From positions 42,668,789 to 42,732,788 of the forward strand of contig CM036768.1 in assembly GCA_020796225.1 (NCBI GenBank): a stretch of 64,000 nt of DNA, given 5' to 3'. The DNA comes from Arion vulgaris (lineage: Eukaryota; Mollusca; Gastropoda; Stylommatophora; Arionidae). This document shows positions 33,513 through 44,499 of the stretch, piece by piece. Every line of letters begins with the position of its first letter. Positions within the stretch are counted from its first letter, which is position 1. The position numbers were made by a program, and so were the translations under genes. The notes beneath the pieces are model-generated. The model was not told the DNA's origin. It did not search any database and was given only the letters and a program-made list of their open reading frames with translations.

Positions 33513-34215
33513 TCACAGCGACGGGATAAAAAGCGTTTTCTAGAACGAGCTCGTGTGTACTTTCGTGCTATATATATATTTATATAGTGTCTTTCATATA
33601 TATATATTTAATAGTGTTTTCAATCGTCTCTGCTATTTCTGAGGTCCACTTTTTATAGCCGTTCTTTTGCTTTTTATCCATTTGGGAAGAGCAACATTGC
33701 TCTTATGAATTGCACTGCTGGTAATGGCTTGTGTGGCTGAACCATTTAATTTGTTGTTTCTGATGAAGCTCAGTACTGATGTGTTCCACTTATTTTCCTG
33801 ATGTCTTCATTTCTCAACCGGTCTCTTCTTGTAACAACCCAGCAATCTGCGCAAACACTTACTTCATCTTTGTCATTACTAGTTTTCTTCTCCTGTTGAT
33901 GTCAGCGTCCCGGTATGGCACTGGTAGCATAATGTGGCGAGAAAGATTGTGTTGAACATTGCCTTTTTGCGTTCATGGTGAAATTTTTGCATTTTAAAAT
34001 TTGCTTTGTTGCATCTGTGTTGAATTTCGCTATATTCTTCCGTTTGCAAAAGGCTCCCATGTATGTAAAGTTCTTGACTTGTTTTAATGAGCGATTGCCG
34101 ATAGAGATATTGGTAGTGTTTTCGTTCCAGCAATTTCAGTACTACGTTTTATCTATGTTGATTGTCATATTCATCATTGCATGTTAACTAGAGTTTGTTA
34201 ATGTCTTGTTGTAGC
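33513..34215 (-). mobile_element. LINE 3' end, family E, copy 1
   Basis: The minus strand reads 'HYQYLYRQSLIKTSQELYIH', 'EIQHRCNKANFKMQKFHHER' and 'KKAMFNTIFLATLCYQCHTG'. The copy at 57065-57965 has the same segments. The 3' terminus (complement of 'ccctcacagcgacgggataa') is shared with the second copy's 'cttcacagcgtcaggtcagg'. Frameshifts are present. Confidence 0.83.
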
Positions 34216-34559
34216 AACAAAAGACAGTGAAGTTATACAAGAGACAACGTTGAATATATAGAAAATATTTCAAACGAAAGAAAAGACGCTTGTCTTAGTC
34301 TGTCCCACTAGCTATAACGGTGCATTGATCAAATACTTAACACAAAATAAGGTAGCTTGACAAAGTACACACAAAACAAGATATGGAGACGTCACTAAGA
34401 AAAGACCGTTACCAAGCAAAGAGAACAAGAACAACATGAGATACCAGACAAAGTTCCTATATAACAGATATCGTAAACACAATGAGACAATCGACTTCTG
34501 TCAGAGAATGAACAAATGTGACTAAAAGTGAAAAAAACAAATAAATGTCAACAACTAAA
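34216..34559. other. No feature recognised
   Basis: AT-rich spacer between two LINE relics. Confidence 0.35.
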
Positions 34560-35000
34560 CATAGTTGCCACGTCTTAGTACGTCCGGTACATCCATAGAT
34601 TGACAATCTCCGACAACAGATATCAAATGATATGCATACTGATGACTTCTGGTTAAACGTACTTCTTTCTCTGCCCTATAGGAAACCAGTTCTTCTTGTA
34701 TAACGGGAATTCTAAACTTTTAAATCGCTGGATAGATTTAACATCAATATTGATGGCTTCATCTAACATAAATTCGCTAAGAGATCAAAAAACATTCTCC
34801 TATTCATTCTAATCGCCATGTCAATTAGATCCATGAGAGCCTCTGTCTCTATAGACGACATCAACTCATACTGCAACCTATCAATATAGAGCTTTGAGGC
34901 ACTGACTGAGTCAGATACTGCAACGGCTCGCAGATAGAGTCCCAGATAGCCACTGGAGAGCAGTCATAGCGGTCACATCCTCCATCATCATACAGGAAAC
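34560..35000 (-). mobile_element. Decayed RNase H-type LINE relic
   Basis: Minus-strand 'LDEAINIDVKSIQRFKSLEF' corresponds to 'LDEDTKIDVELIKRFRQFGV' of the element at 17786-18990. The upstream RNase H part is heavily decayed, with many stops. Confidence 0.6.
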
Positions 35001-35037
35001 AGTTGTATTGTATTCTTGACTTTGTTCTGCAATGTCT

Positions 35038-35358
35038 CTACATGCACGCTAGCCAGGGTCGACCATAAGTAGCGTTAGCCATGTGAGAGGTCTCCGCTTG
35101 TAGATTTCTATCAGAGCGTCTGCAACCTCTGAACTGCCCTTGGAAACCAGAGGCTGAGCCTCTTTGTATTGGCTGGCCACGTCCACCACAGTCAAAGTAT
35201 ATTTGTAATCTTGCACCTGACCTTGTCGTGCGGTAAAAGAGTAGATCGGCCTTGTGCACTTCGTTGGCCTCTGATATGTCAAACAGCATTCGGGGTATAT
35301 GTCGAATACCATGTAAATATATCTGCCAAAATGGTTTCTTTTTTAACCATCCATTAGC
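35038..35358 (-). mobile_element. Integrase (rve-type) fragment, possibly Polinton/Maverick-derived
   Basis: Minus-strand frames give 'EANEVHKADLLFY', then 'YKYTLTVVDVASQYKEAQPL', 'VSKGSSEVADALIEIYKR' and 'LTWLTLLMVDPG'. This is the first Asp region (ADLLF) and the VVDVASRYK / VDPG stretch of retroviral-type integrase cores seen in large self-synthesising transposons. Two frames are needed, so it is broken. A (TC)n run at 35362-35391 borders it. No other Polinton gene was found nearby. Confidence 0.6.
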
Positions 35359-35361
35359 AAC

Positions 35362-35391
35362 GTCTCTCTCTCTCTCTCTCTCTCTCTCTCG
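35362..35391. repeat. (TC)n microsatellite
   Basis: About 15 dinucleotide repeats. Confidence 0.95.
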
Positions 35392-35424
35392 CGATCCCGG
35401 CCTAGTCTGATGAACCAACTTTTA

Positions 35425-38400
35425 TCATGAATTTTACTGAGTTTTATGGTACTCCGTTCCTCCGTACAGCTTCTCGCGAAGTTTTGTGTTATTCTTCACC
35501 CTTAGCCCCTAGGGAAGCATAGGTCCGCAATCAAGGCCTTCCAAGCCCGCCTATCCAAGGCCATCTTTTCCAGATCTCGCCACTCTCTCCCATTTTTTTT
35601 GCTTTCCATCTCCATCTCCCATCTCCAGGCGTTTCTGGGTCTTCCTTACTTCTATTGCCCTGGGGTTCCATCGGATAGCCTGTCTCGCGATGCTGTCAGG
35701 GGTTTCTCAGTGTTTGTCCTATCCATTGCCACCTTCTGCTCATTATCTCCTGTTCCAGCTGCCGTTGTCCTGCCCTATCCCACAGTTCTCTGTTTGTGGT
35801 CTTGTCATACCATCTCAAATGGAGTATCCTGCGTAGGCATATATTAATGAATGTCTGCAACTTTTGGTGTTCACCTTAGTCGTTCTCCATGTCTCCGCTC
35901 CATACAGAAGGACAGACTTGACATTTGAGTTAAAAATAATTATCTTGGTTTTATTCCTGATCATTCTTGAACTCCATAAGTTCTTCAGAATGGCAAATGC
36001 TGATCTTGCCTTTTGTATTATAACTCTAACATCTTCATCTGTGCCACCTTGCATGTTGACGACACTTTCCAGATATGATAATGTGTCCACCTCTTTTAGT
36101 GGTGATCCTCTCAGTAAGATTGGGTCTCTGGAACCAGCATTTAATCTCATGATCTTTGTTTTCTCCCGATGAATAGTCAGGCCTAGTTGCTGTGAGACTG
36201 TTTCTAGTTTTGTTGTTTTCTCTTGCATCTGCTGATGGTTGTGAGAGAGGAGTGCTAGATCAAGTTTTGTGTTATGGGGACATGTTTCTTTTCTTATACC
36301 TGCTATCAGTTGACAATCTTGCAGTACGTCCTCTGCCGCCATGCCCGCCTTTTTGCAGGGGTACAGATTAGTTGTGCCAATTTTAAATTTGTTAATCATG
36401 TGGGCGCGGAGATTGTTGTGGCCGGTATGGAGGCGGAGTATGGCAACTTCCTCACTACGAGACAAACCATAGTACCCGTCGCTGTTGCTGCACTGAGGAT
36501 GGTCTTTTGTCCTTTTGTCTCTATAGTGCCAGCAGATGGTTGTTCTGGCTTCCTCATAACTGATCTTAAGATCAGTCTGAGGTAGTCGTCCGCCTTCTTT
36601 AGCTAGCGTGTCGGCGTGTTCGTTTCCGCTTATGTTACAGTGTGATGTGATCCACTGAATGACGGTGCGTTTGAGTGCATACACTAGTGTATCGAGGGTC
36701 GCTTTCAGCTCAATGAGCTCTGTTTTGCCTACGCTTTCGAGTGCCGTGATGACCGATAGAGCATCGGTGAATATCACGACTTTGTTGCGAGAGGTGCCTC
36801 TTCTCTCTAGGATCATTTCGGCCGCTGTTCTTATTGCCTCTGCCTCTGCCCGGTAGTTATTTGGGTATTTGCCTGTGGCAATCGCTTGTGTGACCATCAC
36901 TTTCTTTGGGAGTTTAAGAACTATTCCTCCACCGCCATTGCTGATTGAGTTCCTTGCCGATCCGTCAGTTTACATGTGTGTGCACTTATTTTCAGGGTAT
37001 TGGGACGATATGTATTTTTCTATGGCCGCTCTTCTTTCCAAGTTTTCTTGCTGCCCTTTTTTCAGTATGCCTGGAATTGATTCCCTTAGTTCCGGCATTT
37101 TGGTTTTTCACGGCAGGCACTTATCGGTTGCCGGGATTGAATTGGCTTTGCAGTTTGCTAGGACCGGATGGTCTGCGATCAGTGCTTTAGCATTTTTTGC
37201 GAAGCTGGTCCTCTGTATCCTGCCCCTTCCGAATCCGTTTATTATTTCGTACATAGGGTGTGAATCGAACCGTTTAAGTTTTTCCGCTAATACCAAGACT
37301 TCTGTCCTTTGATCTGCCATTAGTTGATGCCTGTGATTGTTTCCATCGCCTTGATGGGCGCGGATTTCATTGCTCCTGCGATAATGCGTATTGCACTGCT
37401 TTGACTGTTGCTCACTTTGGCGAATTGCTTGTTGGATGCACTACTCCACGCTGCAATGCTGTACTCCAGGACCGGCTGTACTCTTCCAGAGTAAAGTGTT
37501 GTGAGGACTCTGGTGTTTGCTCCCCACTTGGAGCCTGCGAGTTTGCGCATCATTGTGAGCCTATGTCTCGCTTTTGCCGTAGCATTTTCAATTTGGGGAC
37601 ACCAGGTCAGTTTTCGATCGAGTGTGACTCCAAAATACGTTGGCGTCTTGCTTTCTGGAAGATCTTGCCCATTGAATTTACGCTTAATTTTGTGATTCTG
37701 GTTGTTCTGGAAGAACACAGTGTAAGTTGTTTTTGAAGAGTTAATGTTCATATTCCACTTTTTTTACCACACTTCCAGGTTATTTAACGTATCTTGCAGT
37801 TGATTTGTTGATATGGCATTGACTCTTCTCTCGCCCATACTGCCAAGTCGTCGGCATACATGGCAGAGTGTACTCGCTTTGGTAGGCATGTGGCTATGTC
37901 ATTGACAAAGATTAGAAAGAGAGTTGATGAGAGCACTCCTCCTTGGGGGACTCCTTGCTCTAATGTGGCCTTCATACTTGTGTACCCGTGAACTTAAACC
38001 CTTGCTGTTATGTTCTCTAGGTATATATCAAGCCATTTGTACATTCTTCCCTTTATATCGAGGGTGAGGAGTGTCAATTTTAACGCCTCTTTCCAGACTG
38101 TGTTGAACGCCTTCTCCATATCTATCAAAACTGCCAGTGTCTGCTTTTTTTCTTATAAACCATCCTCGATTTCTTGGGCGATATAGGCTACTTGATCTTC
38201 AGTTGATTGGTGCTTCTGAAAGCCTCCTGTTGTACCATGAGAAACCCTTTGCTGTCCAAGTGCCAAGATAGCCGATTGTTCACCAAGCGTTCCATGAGTT
38301 TGCCCGTGCATCTTAGGAGGCTTATTGGTTTGTAACTCGCCGTGTCCAGTTTATTTTTGCCTGGTTTTAAGATGGGTACCGTGATCGCTTCCTTCCATTC

Positions 38401-39540
38401 TCGTGGTACTATGCCTGTCCTCCACGACATATTTGGGACGACCAGTAGAGCATCACATTTATGATCCCATCCTTTCCGGGCAGCTTTCTGAGCTTCAACT
38501 CCCTTAATGCTTCTTCCAACTCATTACTGGTGAATGTATTCGTTAGGTAACTATCAGCTTTTCTTGCTTCGTCTCGGAGGGCTCTAGCTTTTCTCTTTGT
38601 GTCATCGACTTTATCCTTTGCAATGCTTACTCTGCTGACTTCGGAATATATTTTTGCATTACAATGTTTGCTGCTTCCCTTCCCGAGAACATCTTTTTGT
38701 CTTGTTCGAGGACTATTGGAGGTGAGCTGGTGTTTTCGTCACTCAGCGCTTTTGCAAGCTTCCACGATTTATGGCTGTCCCTATCAAGGTTCAGGGATTC
38801 GGTCGTATCTGCCCAACTCTGTCGTGCTGATCGTTTGACCTGCCGCTTGTACTTAGCTGCTGCTGCCATGTAAGCAGTATTGATCGTTACTGACTGTGCC
38901 TGTTCTTCCTCACTCCTTCCCAATTCAAGGTCCTTTTCAATCTTCTGAACCTTTGCTGTCCAGTATGGATTGTAATCTTTCCGTGCGCCTCTAGGAATGG
39001 TTTCCGTGCCGCTTTCATGATTGCTTCTAAGAGTTTCTTTGTCAAGGATCGCATGTGTTTCTACACATGCATGTTGATGTGCTCAACATTGGCATCTATC
39101 AGTGCTCCGTACTGTTTCCAATTTGCTTTTTCGTAGTTCCACCGTGGCAACGAAATTTTGGGCTTAGGTACACATTTTAGTTCTACTTGCAGTTTTACGG
39201 GCCTATGGTCACTATCTCCTAGTTGCTTTGTGACCGTACGTAATGTTTTTATGAAGAGGTCACTTGTTGCGAAGGTCAAAGGGTGCTCGTCGTATAATAT
39301 CTTCTCGAGTAGAAGCTTGGCGGATCGTCTGGGGCATTGATGAATAACAGGTTGTTCTCTATCTCCCAGTCTACCCCCTCTACACCTCTGCTGATTGTTT
39401 CGAGGTAGCCCCATGTTTCTGAGTGGTTGTCAAAAACGCCGACCACCATGCATGCTGTATCATTGATACTCATTGCATCGAGTGACAGCAAGATGTCACT
39501 TGGGCAGTATAAGTTATACAGAAGAATCTGCATTTCGTTA
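35425..39540 (-). mobile_element. I/ingi-like LINE with endonuclease, RT and RNase H, interrupted
   Basis: Minus strand, 5' to 3': endonuclease C-terminal part ('LYNLYCPSDILLSLDAMS' at 39480-39530; 'SDHRPVKLQ', the catalytic SDH, at about 39200); RT ('VPREWKEAITVPILKPGKNK' at 38350-38410; 'YADDLAVW', the catalytic box, at about 37840; 'FGVTLDRKLTW' at about 37620); then RNase H ('FTDALSVITAL', with 'WITSHCNISGNEHADTLAKE' at 36600-36660), and a terminal 'VLQDCQLIAGIRKETC'. The domain order EN-RT-RNase H places it near the I/ingi group. The 5' end is truncated inside the endonuclease, and frameshifts occur in the RT. A family A LINE (35493-36261) interrupts its 3' region; the remainder continues as 'LREKLYGGTEYHKTQ' at 35425-35478. 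Confidence 0.85.
35493..36261 (-). mobile_element. LINE family A, 3' fragment nested in the I-like LINE
   Basis: The minus strand reads 'DLALLSHNHQQMQEKTTKLE', 'DVRVIIQKARSAFAILKNLW' and 'SSRMIRNKTKIIIFNSNVKS', matching 1-540. The 14-base sequence aagttttgtgttat flanks it exactly (35479-35492 and 36262-36275). Removing the insert rejoins the host reading frame as ...CPHNTK|LREKLYG, which confirms the target-site duplication. The long fused open frame at 35815-36900 is therefore a chimera of two elements. Confidence 0.92.
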
Positions 39541-39804
39541 CATGTAATTAGGAAGCATACGATCTCTCATGCGCCGGCACTTCATATGGTTACTTCTGTT
39601 TGCTTAGCTGGAATGCCCTTCCGTACTATGGTGAGGACTCCGCCCTTGTGTCCTTCTCGGTATAATCTGAAGGTTTGGTAACCTCTGATCCCGAATCTAT
39701 ATTGGGCATTTAAATGGTTCTCTTGTATGCACGCAACATCAATTTCGTCTTCTGCAAAGTCTTATTGCGAGTGCTTGTTTTTTGTGATGAATACCTTCGG
39801 CATT

Positions 39805-42800
39805 CCATTAATAATGATTCCTCTCGTACCGTTATACATTACATAGGACCTGCAAGTAATTTCTCCATACCGCTCTATCCTGGACAACTCGCTCAATCTA
39901 CTCCATGGAACTGAGACCGATATTTCCTGCTTCTCTCACCAAAGTTCGTTTAGAGTCTCCTTAAGTAGCTAGTTGCCTTATTGTTTATCGGTTGTGAAAG
40001 TTGGAAATCAAAAAAGAAAATTGATAAGAAACTGGACAGTCTTGAGAATAAATGTCTCCGAAATGTATTAAAAGTAAAATGGAGTGATTTCGTTTCTAAC
40101 AACACAGTGAGAGATAGAACACAGCAACAACCCGTTATCAAATATTATAAGGAAACGAAGGTGGAAATATTTAGGTCTTGTTCTTAGATCAGACGAAAAG
40201 AGACTAAATCGACAAGTCCTTACGTGGTCACCAGTTGGGAAAAGAAAACGTGAAAGACCAAAGACCACTCTTTGAAGAACCATCCAACAAGAAAGTAAAC
40301 TATTGGGATGTAACACCATACACGATTTCCAACTGCTAGCAACGAACCGCATCACATGGAGATCTAAAACCTCTGCCCTATGTTCCGCCTTTGGCACGAA
40401 AGGAACAAACTAACTAACTTAGGTCGACCTCTCTTTCCTGAACCCTTTCCATCCCACTTCAATCCCTGCTTTGATATTCGTTGATCATTTCTCCTCAAGG
40501 TGTGTCCAACATATCTCCATCTTCACTTTCTTATAACAGTTGTCACTAGTGGTTGACCAGACATGTCTCTGATTTTATCACTTATTCTGAATTCGTTCCA
40601 TTTTATATTCATTATTTTTCGCAGACATCTATTTTCAAATGCATTCAACTTGCTTTCTATATCTTTAGTCATTTTCCAACTCTCACTGGCATATGTTAGG
40701 ATTGATACAACATTTGAATTGAAAATTTGTAATTTAGTTTTAAATACTATATAATTTGCAGTTCCATATTTTATTGAGACTTTTAAAAGCTATTGTTGTT
40801 TTGCCAATTCGTATCATAATTTCTTTTTTAACATTTCCTGTGCAACCAAAATTGCTACCTAAATAGGTGAACTGCTCTGTTGTTTTTATCATTTTAGATT
40901 ATAGTGTGATATCTGCATTACCTGCCATAGGTGTCTTAATTATATTTGTTTTTTCATAGCTTATCTGCGGCCTAACCTTTGATGCTATAGATGACAATTT
41001 GTCTGTTTTTCTTTGCATATCTTGGTTGTTTCTGCTTAACACGGCAATATCATCTGCAAAATCCAAATCTTCTAGTTGATTATTTTCTACCCAATCGATG
41101 CCAGTTTCGCACCTGCAACATTTTCGCATCATCCAGTCAATGGCCACTCCAAACAATAGCGGAGATAGAATACAGCCTTGCTTTACTCCGGTTTCAACCA
41201 TACACCAGTCGCTGTGTCCACCATCAGTGCGAACTGCACACTGCAAACCATCATAGAGGCTCTTAATAATGTTTATTTTTTTGTCTTGTATTCCATAACA
41301 TTTCAGAATATTCCAGAGACATTCTGTGTAGACTATCAAAGGCTTTTTTAAAATCGATGAAATTTGGTATAAGTGATTGTTGCTTCTCAATATGTTCCTC
41401 CAAAATTAGTCGTATGGTAATTATTTGGTCTAAGCAGCTTCTCCCAGGTCTAAAATCAGCTTGCTCTTCTCTCGGGGTTGTGTCCACTGCTCCTTTGATT
41501 CTATTAAGAATGATTTTGCAGAAAGTCTTGGTCTTTACTGATAATAGGGTGATCCTCTCCAGTTGTTGCAATCTTTGAGATCACCTTTCTTGGGGATCTT
41601 AACAATTATTCCTTTTTCCATTGATCTGGGACAGTTTCTTCTTCCCATACTTTAATTAATAGTTCTTGCACCTGGCTAATAGTTGTATCATCAGCCGCTT
41701 TGAGCATTTCTGCAGTAATGTTGTCATCACCCGCTGCCTTATTGTTTATCAAGGAATTGATTGCCTCCTTGACCGCAGCTACACTTATCATTTCTTGGTT
41801 AATTGGTAGGGAGCTGTTTCTTGCCTCTTCGTCAAACTTGAATAGTACTGGTGGATCAGGTCTATTTAATATTTCTTCAAAATGTTCTGCCCATCATTTC
41901 TTCTGCTCGGTATCTGATGTTAGAACTTTACCATCTTTACTCTTGATTGGACCACCCTTTGAAACAAAAGTTCCAGTAAGTTGTTTTAGTGTGTTGTAAT
42001 AGCATTTTACTGTTTCCAGTCTTAGCTGCCTTTTCCCTTTTTCAGCCAGTCGATTGACATATGCTCTTTTATCTCTTCTAGCTGCTCTTTTCACTCCTTG
42101 TTTTTATTCTATATTCCTCTTTAGCTTAGATTTTATCTGTTGCATCCTTAGTATTAAATATTGCTAGTTTCATCTTTCTTCTTTCTTGAATACATTTCCA
42201 GGTGTCATCACTTATCCAGGGATTTTTTTCTTTCGTCTTTAATCCTGTGCTACTATTTGCTGCCCCCAATAGTGTGTCCTTTATCTTAGTCCATTTGTCT
42301 TCAATGTTCTTTTCAATTTCACTATTGAGTAACTCGAACCTATTCTTAAGTTCGAGCTGATATTCCTCTTTACTTCTTTATTTTGTAGTCTTTGACTGTC
42401 TATTCGCAGTTGTTCTTTTTTTTTTAGTATGGTGAATATTTAATTTCAGTTTCAATTTACCTATGCATAAATTCTGATCACTTCCTACATCTGCCCCGCT
42501 GTATGCACGGACATCCAACAATGATGATCTAAATTGTGTATTTATGCACATATGGTCAATCTGATTCCTGGTCACTCCATCTGGTGAGTGCCAAGTAAGT
42601 TTATAAATTTCCTTATGTGCAAAGATGGTACCTCCAATTACTAAGTTTGACAGCATACATAACTCCGCCAGTCTTTCTCCATTCTCATTCATTGTGTTTA
42701 GTCCTTGTTTTCCTATAGCTCTCTCTACCCCTACATTATCACTTCCAACCTTGGCATTAAAGTCCCCATTACTACTAACACGTCATGTTTTTGGGTCTTG

Positions 42801-42825
42801 TTAATTTGATCTTGTAATTCGAGCC
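39805..42825 (-). mobile_element. LINE family B, copy 2 (EN C-term, RT, C-term)
   Basis: Minus strand, 5' to 3': endonuclease end '[20 protein letters not shown]' then 'GADVGSDQNLCIGK' (42480-42600; the catalytic SDH is SDQ here); a linker 'AAGDDNITAEMLKAADDTTI'; RT 'NFIDFKKAFDSLHR' (41330-41360), 'VETGVKQGCILSPLLFGVAI' and 'FADDIAVLSRNNQDMQRKTD' (41020-41065); and a C-terminal tail ending at 39805. It is interrupted by a plus-strand LINE at 39967-40421. It resembles RTE-like endonuclease-RT elements; the clade is not certain. Confidence 0.87.
39967..40421 (+). mobile_element. LINE 3' end nested in family B copy 2
   Basis: The plus strand shows 'LDSLENKCLRNVLKVKWSDF', 'WSPVGKRKRERPKTT' and 'TWRSKTSALCSAFGTKGTN', followed by CTAACTAACTTA. 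The family B sequence continues on either side (…agtctcctta / cttaggtcgacc…). The same 3' end, including the (CTAA)n tail, is found in reverse at 53676-53759. Confidence 0.82.
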
Positions 42826-43305
42826 CAGTAATCTACGATTCCGGCTGCTGACTTCTGCAAAACGACTTTCATCAGCAACCGTCATTGATGCACTAGGTGC
42901 ACCGCACACCACCTGGCTGGTCTGTTTACCGGTATGACGTTTTTTCTTGCAAGTTTCTATAGCTCTTTCAATTTCTTGTGATGAGGTTGCTGGCCTCACG
43001 CACAAGTCCTCCTCCTATTTCCGGCTTGGAACCGGCAATGGCAGAGTTTCGGCATTCCATTGTACAATGTATAATCGCGTCTGGCCAGAACTTTGCCGTA
43101 TTGAACCAGTAGCTTTTTCCCTTGGGCCTCGCTCGCTGCTTTGACGAGTTGGAGGGCGGGGACCGTCGGTAGCAAAAAACGGGCCACTTCGAGGCATGGG
43201 GCCCAGCACTCTTCCTGCCCAACGGATCTCAACAGGCGTAGTACCATATCGAGACTCTATATTAGACATATTCATGATAAAATTTGGTCTATGCAACCTT
43301 AGCAT
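42826..43305 (-). mobile_element. LINE ORF start and endonuclease N-terminus, internally deleted
   Basis: Minus-strand 'GSIRQSSGQTRLYIVQWNAE' contains the YIVQWNAE motif that opens AP-type LINE endonucleases. The following catalytic Glu region and most of the domain are absent before the family B endonuclease end resumes. 'VCGAPSASMTVADESRFAEV' lies between. It may be the 5' end of family B itself. Confidence 0.6.
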
Positions 43306-43309
43306 GGGT

Positions 43310-44495
43310 AACTACTTCACCGCTTTCAGTGTCAGTTGGAGCTCAGCTGCTTATCCTTCGGCCTTGTGTCCGATTTCAACCAACGTTTACTGGGTTCGCA
43401 CTCCGTTAACCTTTGGCTGTCCCTAGTCAAACCCTCACGGCAGCGGGTTGCTATTTTCTTTCAGGGCAGCGACCCGTAGAGGACCTTCCCTTCCGGGCTG
43501 ATGAGCGTCACCAGTTTTGTTAATGGACTGCTTGATTTGCCTACCGTCCAGTTTTGTTTACGATTTACTCCACAAGCCTTTAATTGTCCCCAACCAAAGT
43601 TACAAGGCAGCAGTGGTTCCCTACGAAGAAAACAGGGTTCTGGGACGCATTATGGACGCTCGGGTCGGCACTAGACAATTTGCATTTGCTCTGTCGTTTC
43701 CTTTGATCCAGGAAACCCTGGGCTGGGGGCCCGCACATCGTAATGTATGGGGCATTTCATTCGGCGCTATCAGTGCAACTTTAGATTTTGCACTCGCCGG
43801 TCATCATCCGCCCTGATATTTCCGGGGATGTTAATTGTGTGGGCAATCGTAACTTGCCCGGCTTTCACAGGGAGGGCACTTTCGTAAGGCGATAGAACGT
43901 AACTTTGTATTTTTTTCGCTCTGCCAACTTTACCCAGTATCCTCGTCAGCGCTTGGCCTCATGTACGGAGTTTTATCGCAATCTTCCCTTGTGCCATCGT
44001 CACCTGATGTACAACAGTTACCGTGTATTGGGAGTGCCACGGCACGCTGCCGAACTTGCGCTCATGGCTCGAGTTTCGCTCCGTTCGGGATGCACCTCTC
44101 ATCCCTAACGCATGCAGCCTTTCCCATCTGCTGGGAAGCTGATACCACAAAAATATTCACACATCTGCCGTTTTATGTACCTTGCCTCGGGACTGCACCG
44201 AGACTCAGCTTGACTGATGCACATGGTGACGAGTTTCACTTCATGTCTCTGCTTTTGGGATGCACCCCTCTTCCTTTAACTTCGGTCATTTACTCCGGGG
44301 GAGTTGGTGTTTTTGTTCACGGACGCTCGTACTATGGTGTTTTACACTTCTTTTGGAACTTGGACATATTTTAGCGGTCTTGGGCCAGGAAATGTGTGTG
44401 TTGTTCAGGGATTTCCGGCCTATTTATTTTCCGTATATGCACTACCACCACCGTTTTGTTCGCGGACGTTGGCATGGTCGTTACTGAGCAAGTTG
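43310..44495 (+). mobile_element. R1/G-type GC-rich repeat, copy 3
   Basis: It starts with R1 sequence ('cagctgcttatccttcggcc', 'ctgggttcgcactccgttaa') and continues through G-like sequence ('cttcccttccgggctgatga'). It is more diverged than the copy at 29070-30602. It separates two LINE relics and contributes the start of the spurious open frame leading into the next element. Confidence 0.65.
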
Positions 44496-44499
44496 TGGG

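Noticed and set aside
26940..33587. Repeat-encoded frames such as KCTFSHSFTQVYIQS and MFSSCLQSCL
   Set aside because: By-products of the 28-bp and 30-bp arrays; no conserved domain or gene structure.
35815..36900. 361-codon minus-strand frame as a single gene
   Set aside because: The first part is LINE RNase H and the second part a family A LINE C-terminus, joined by an insertion with a 14-bp target duplication.
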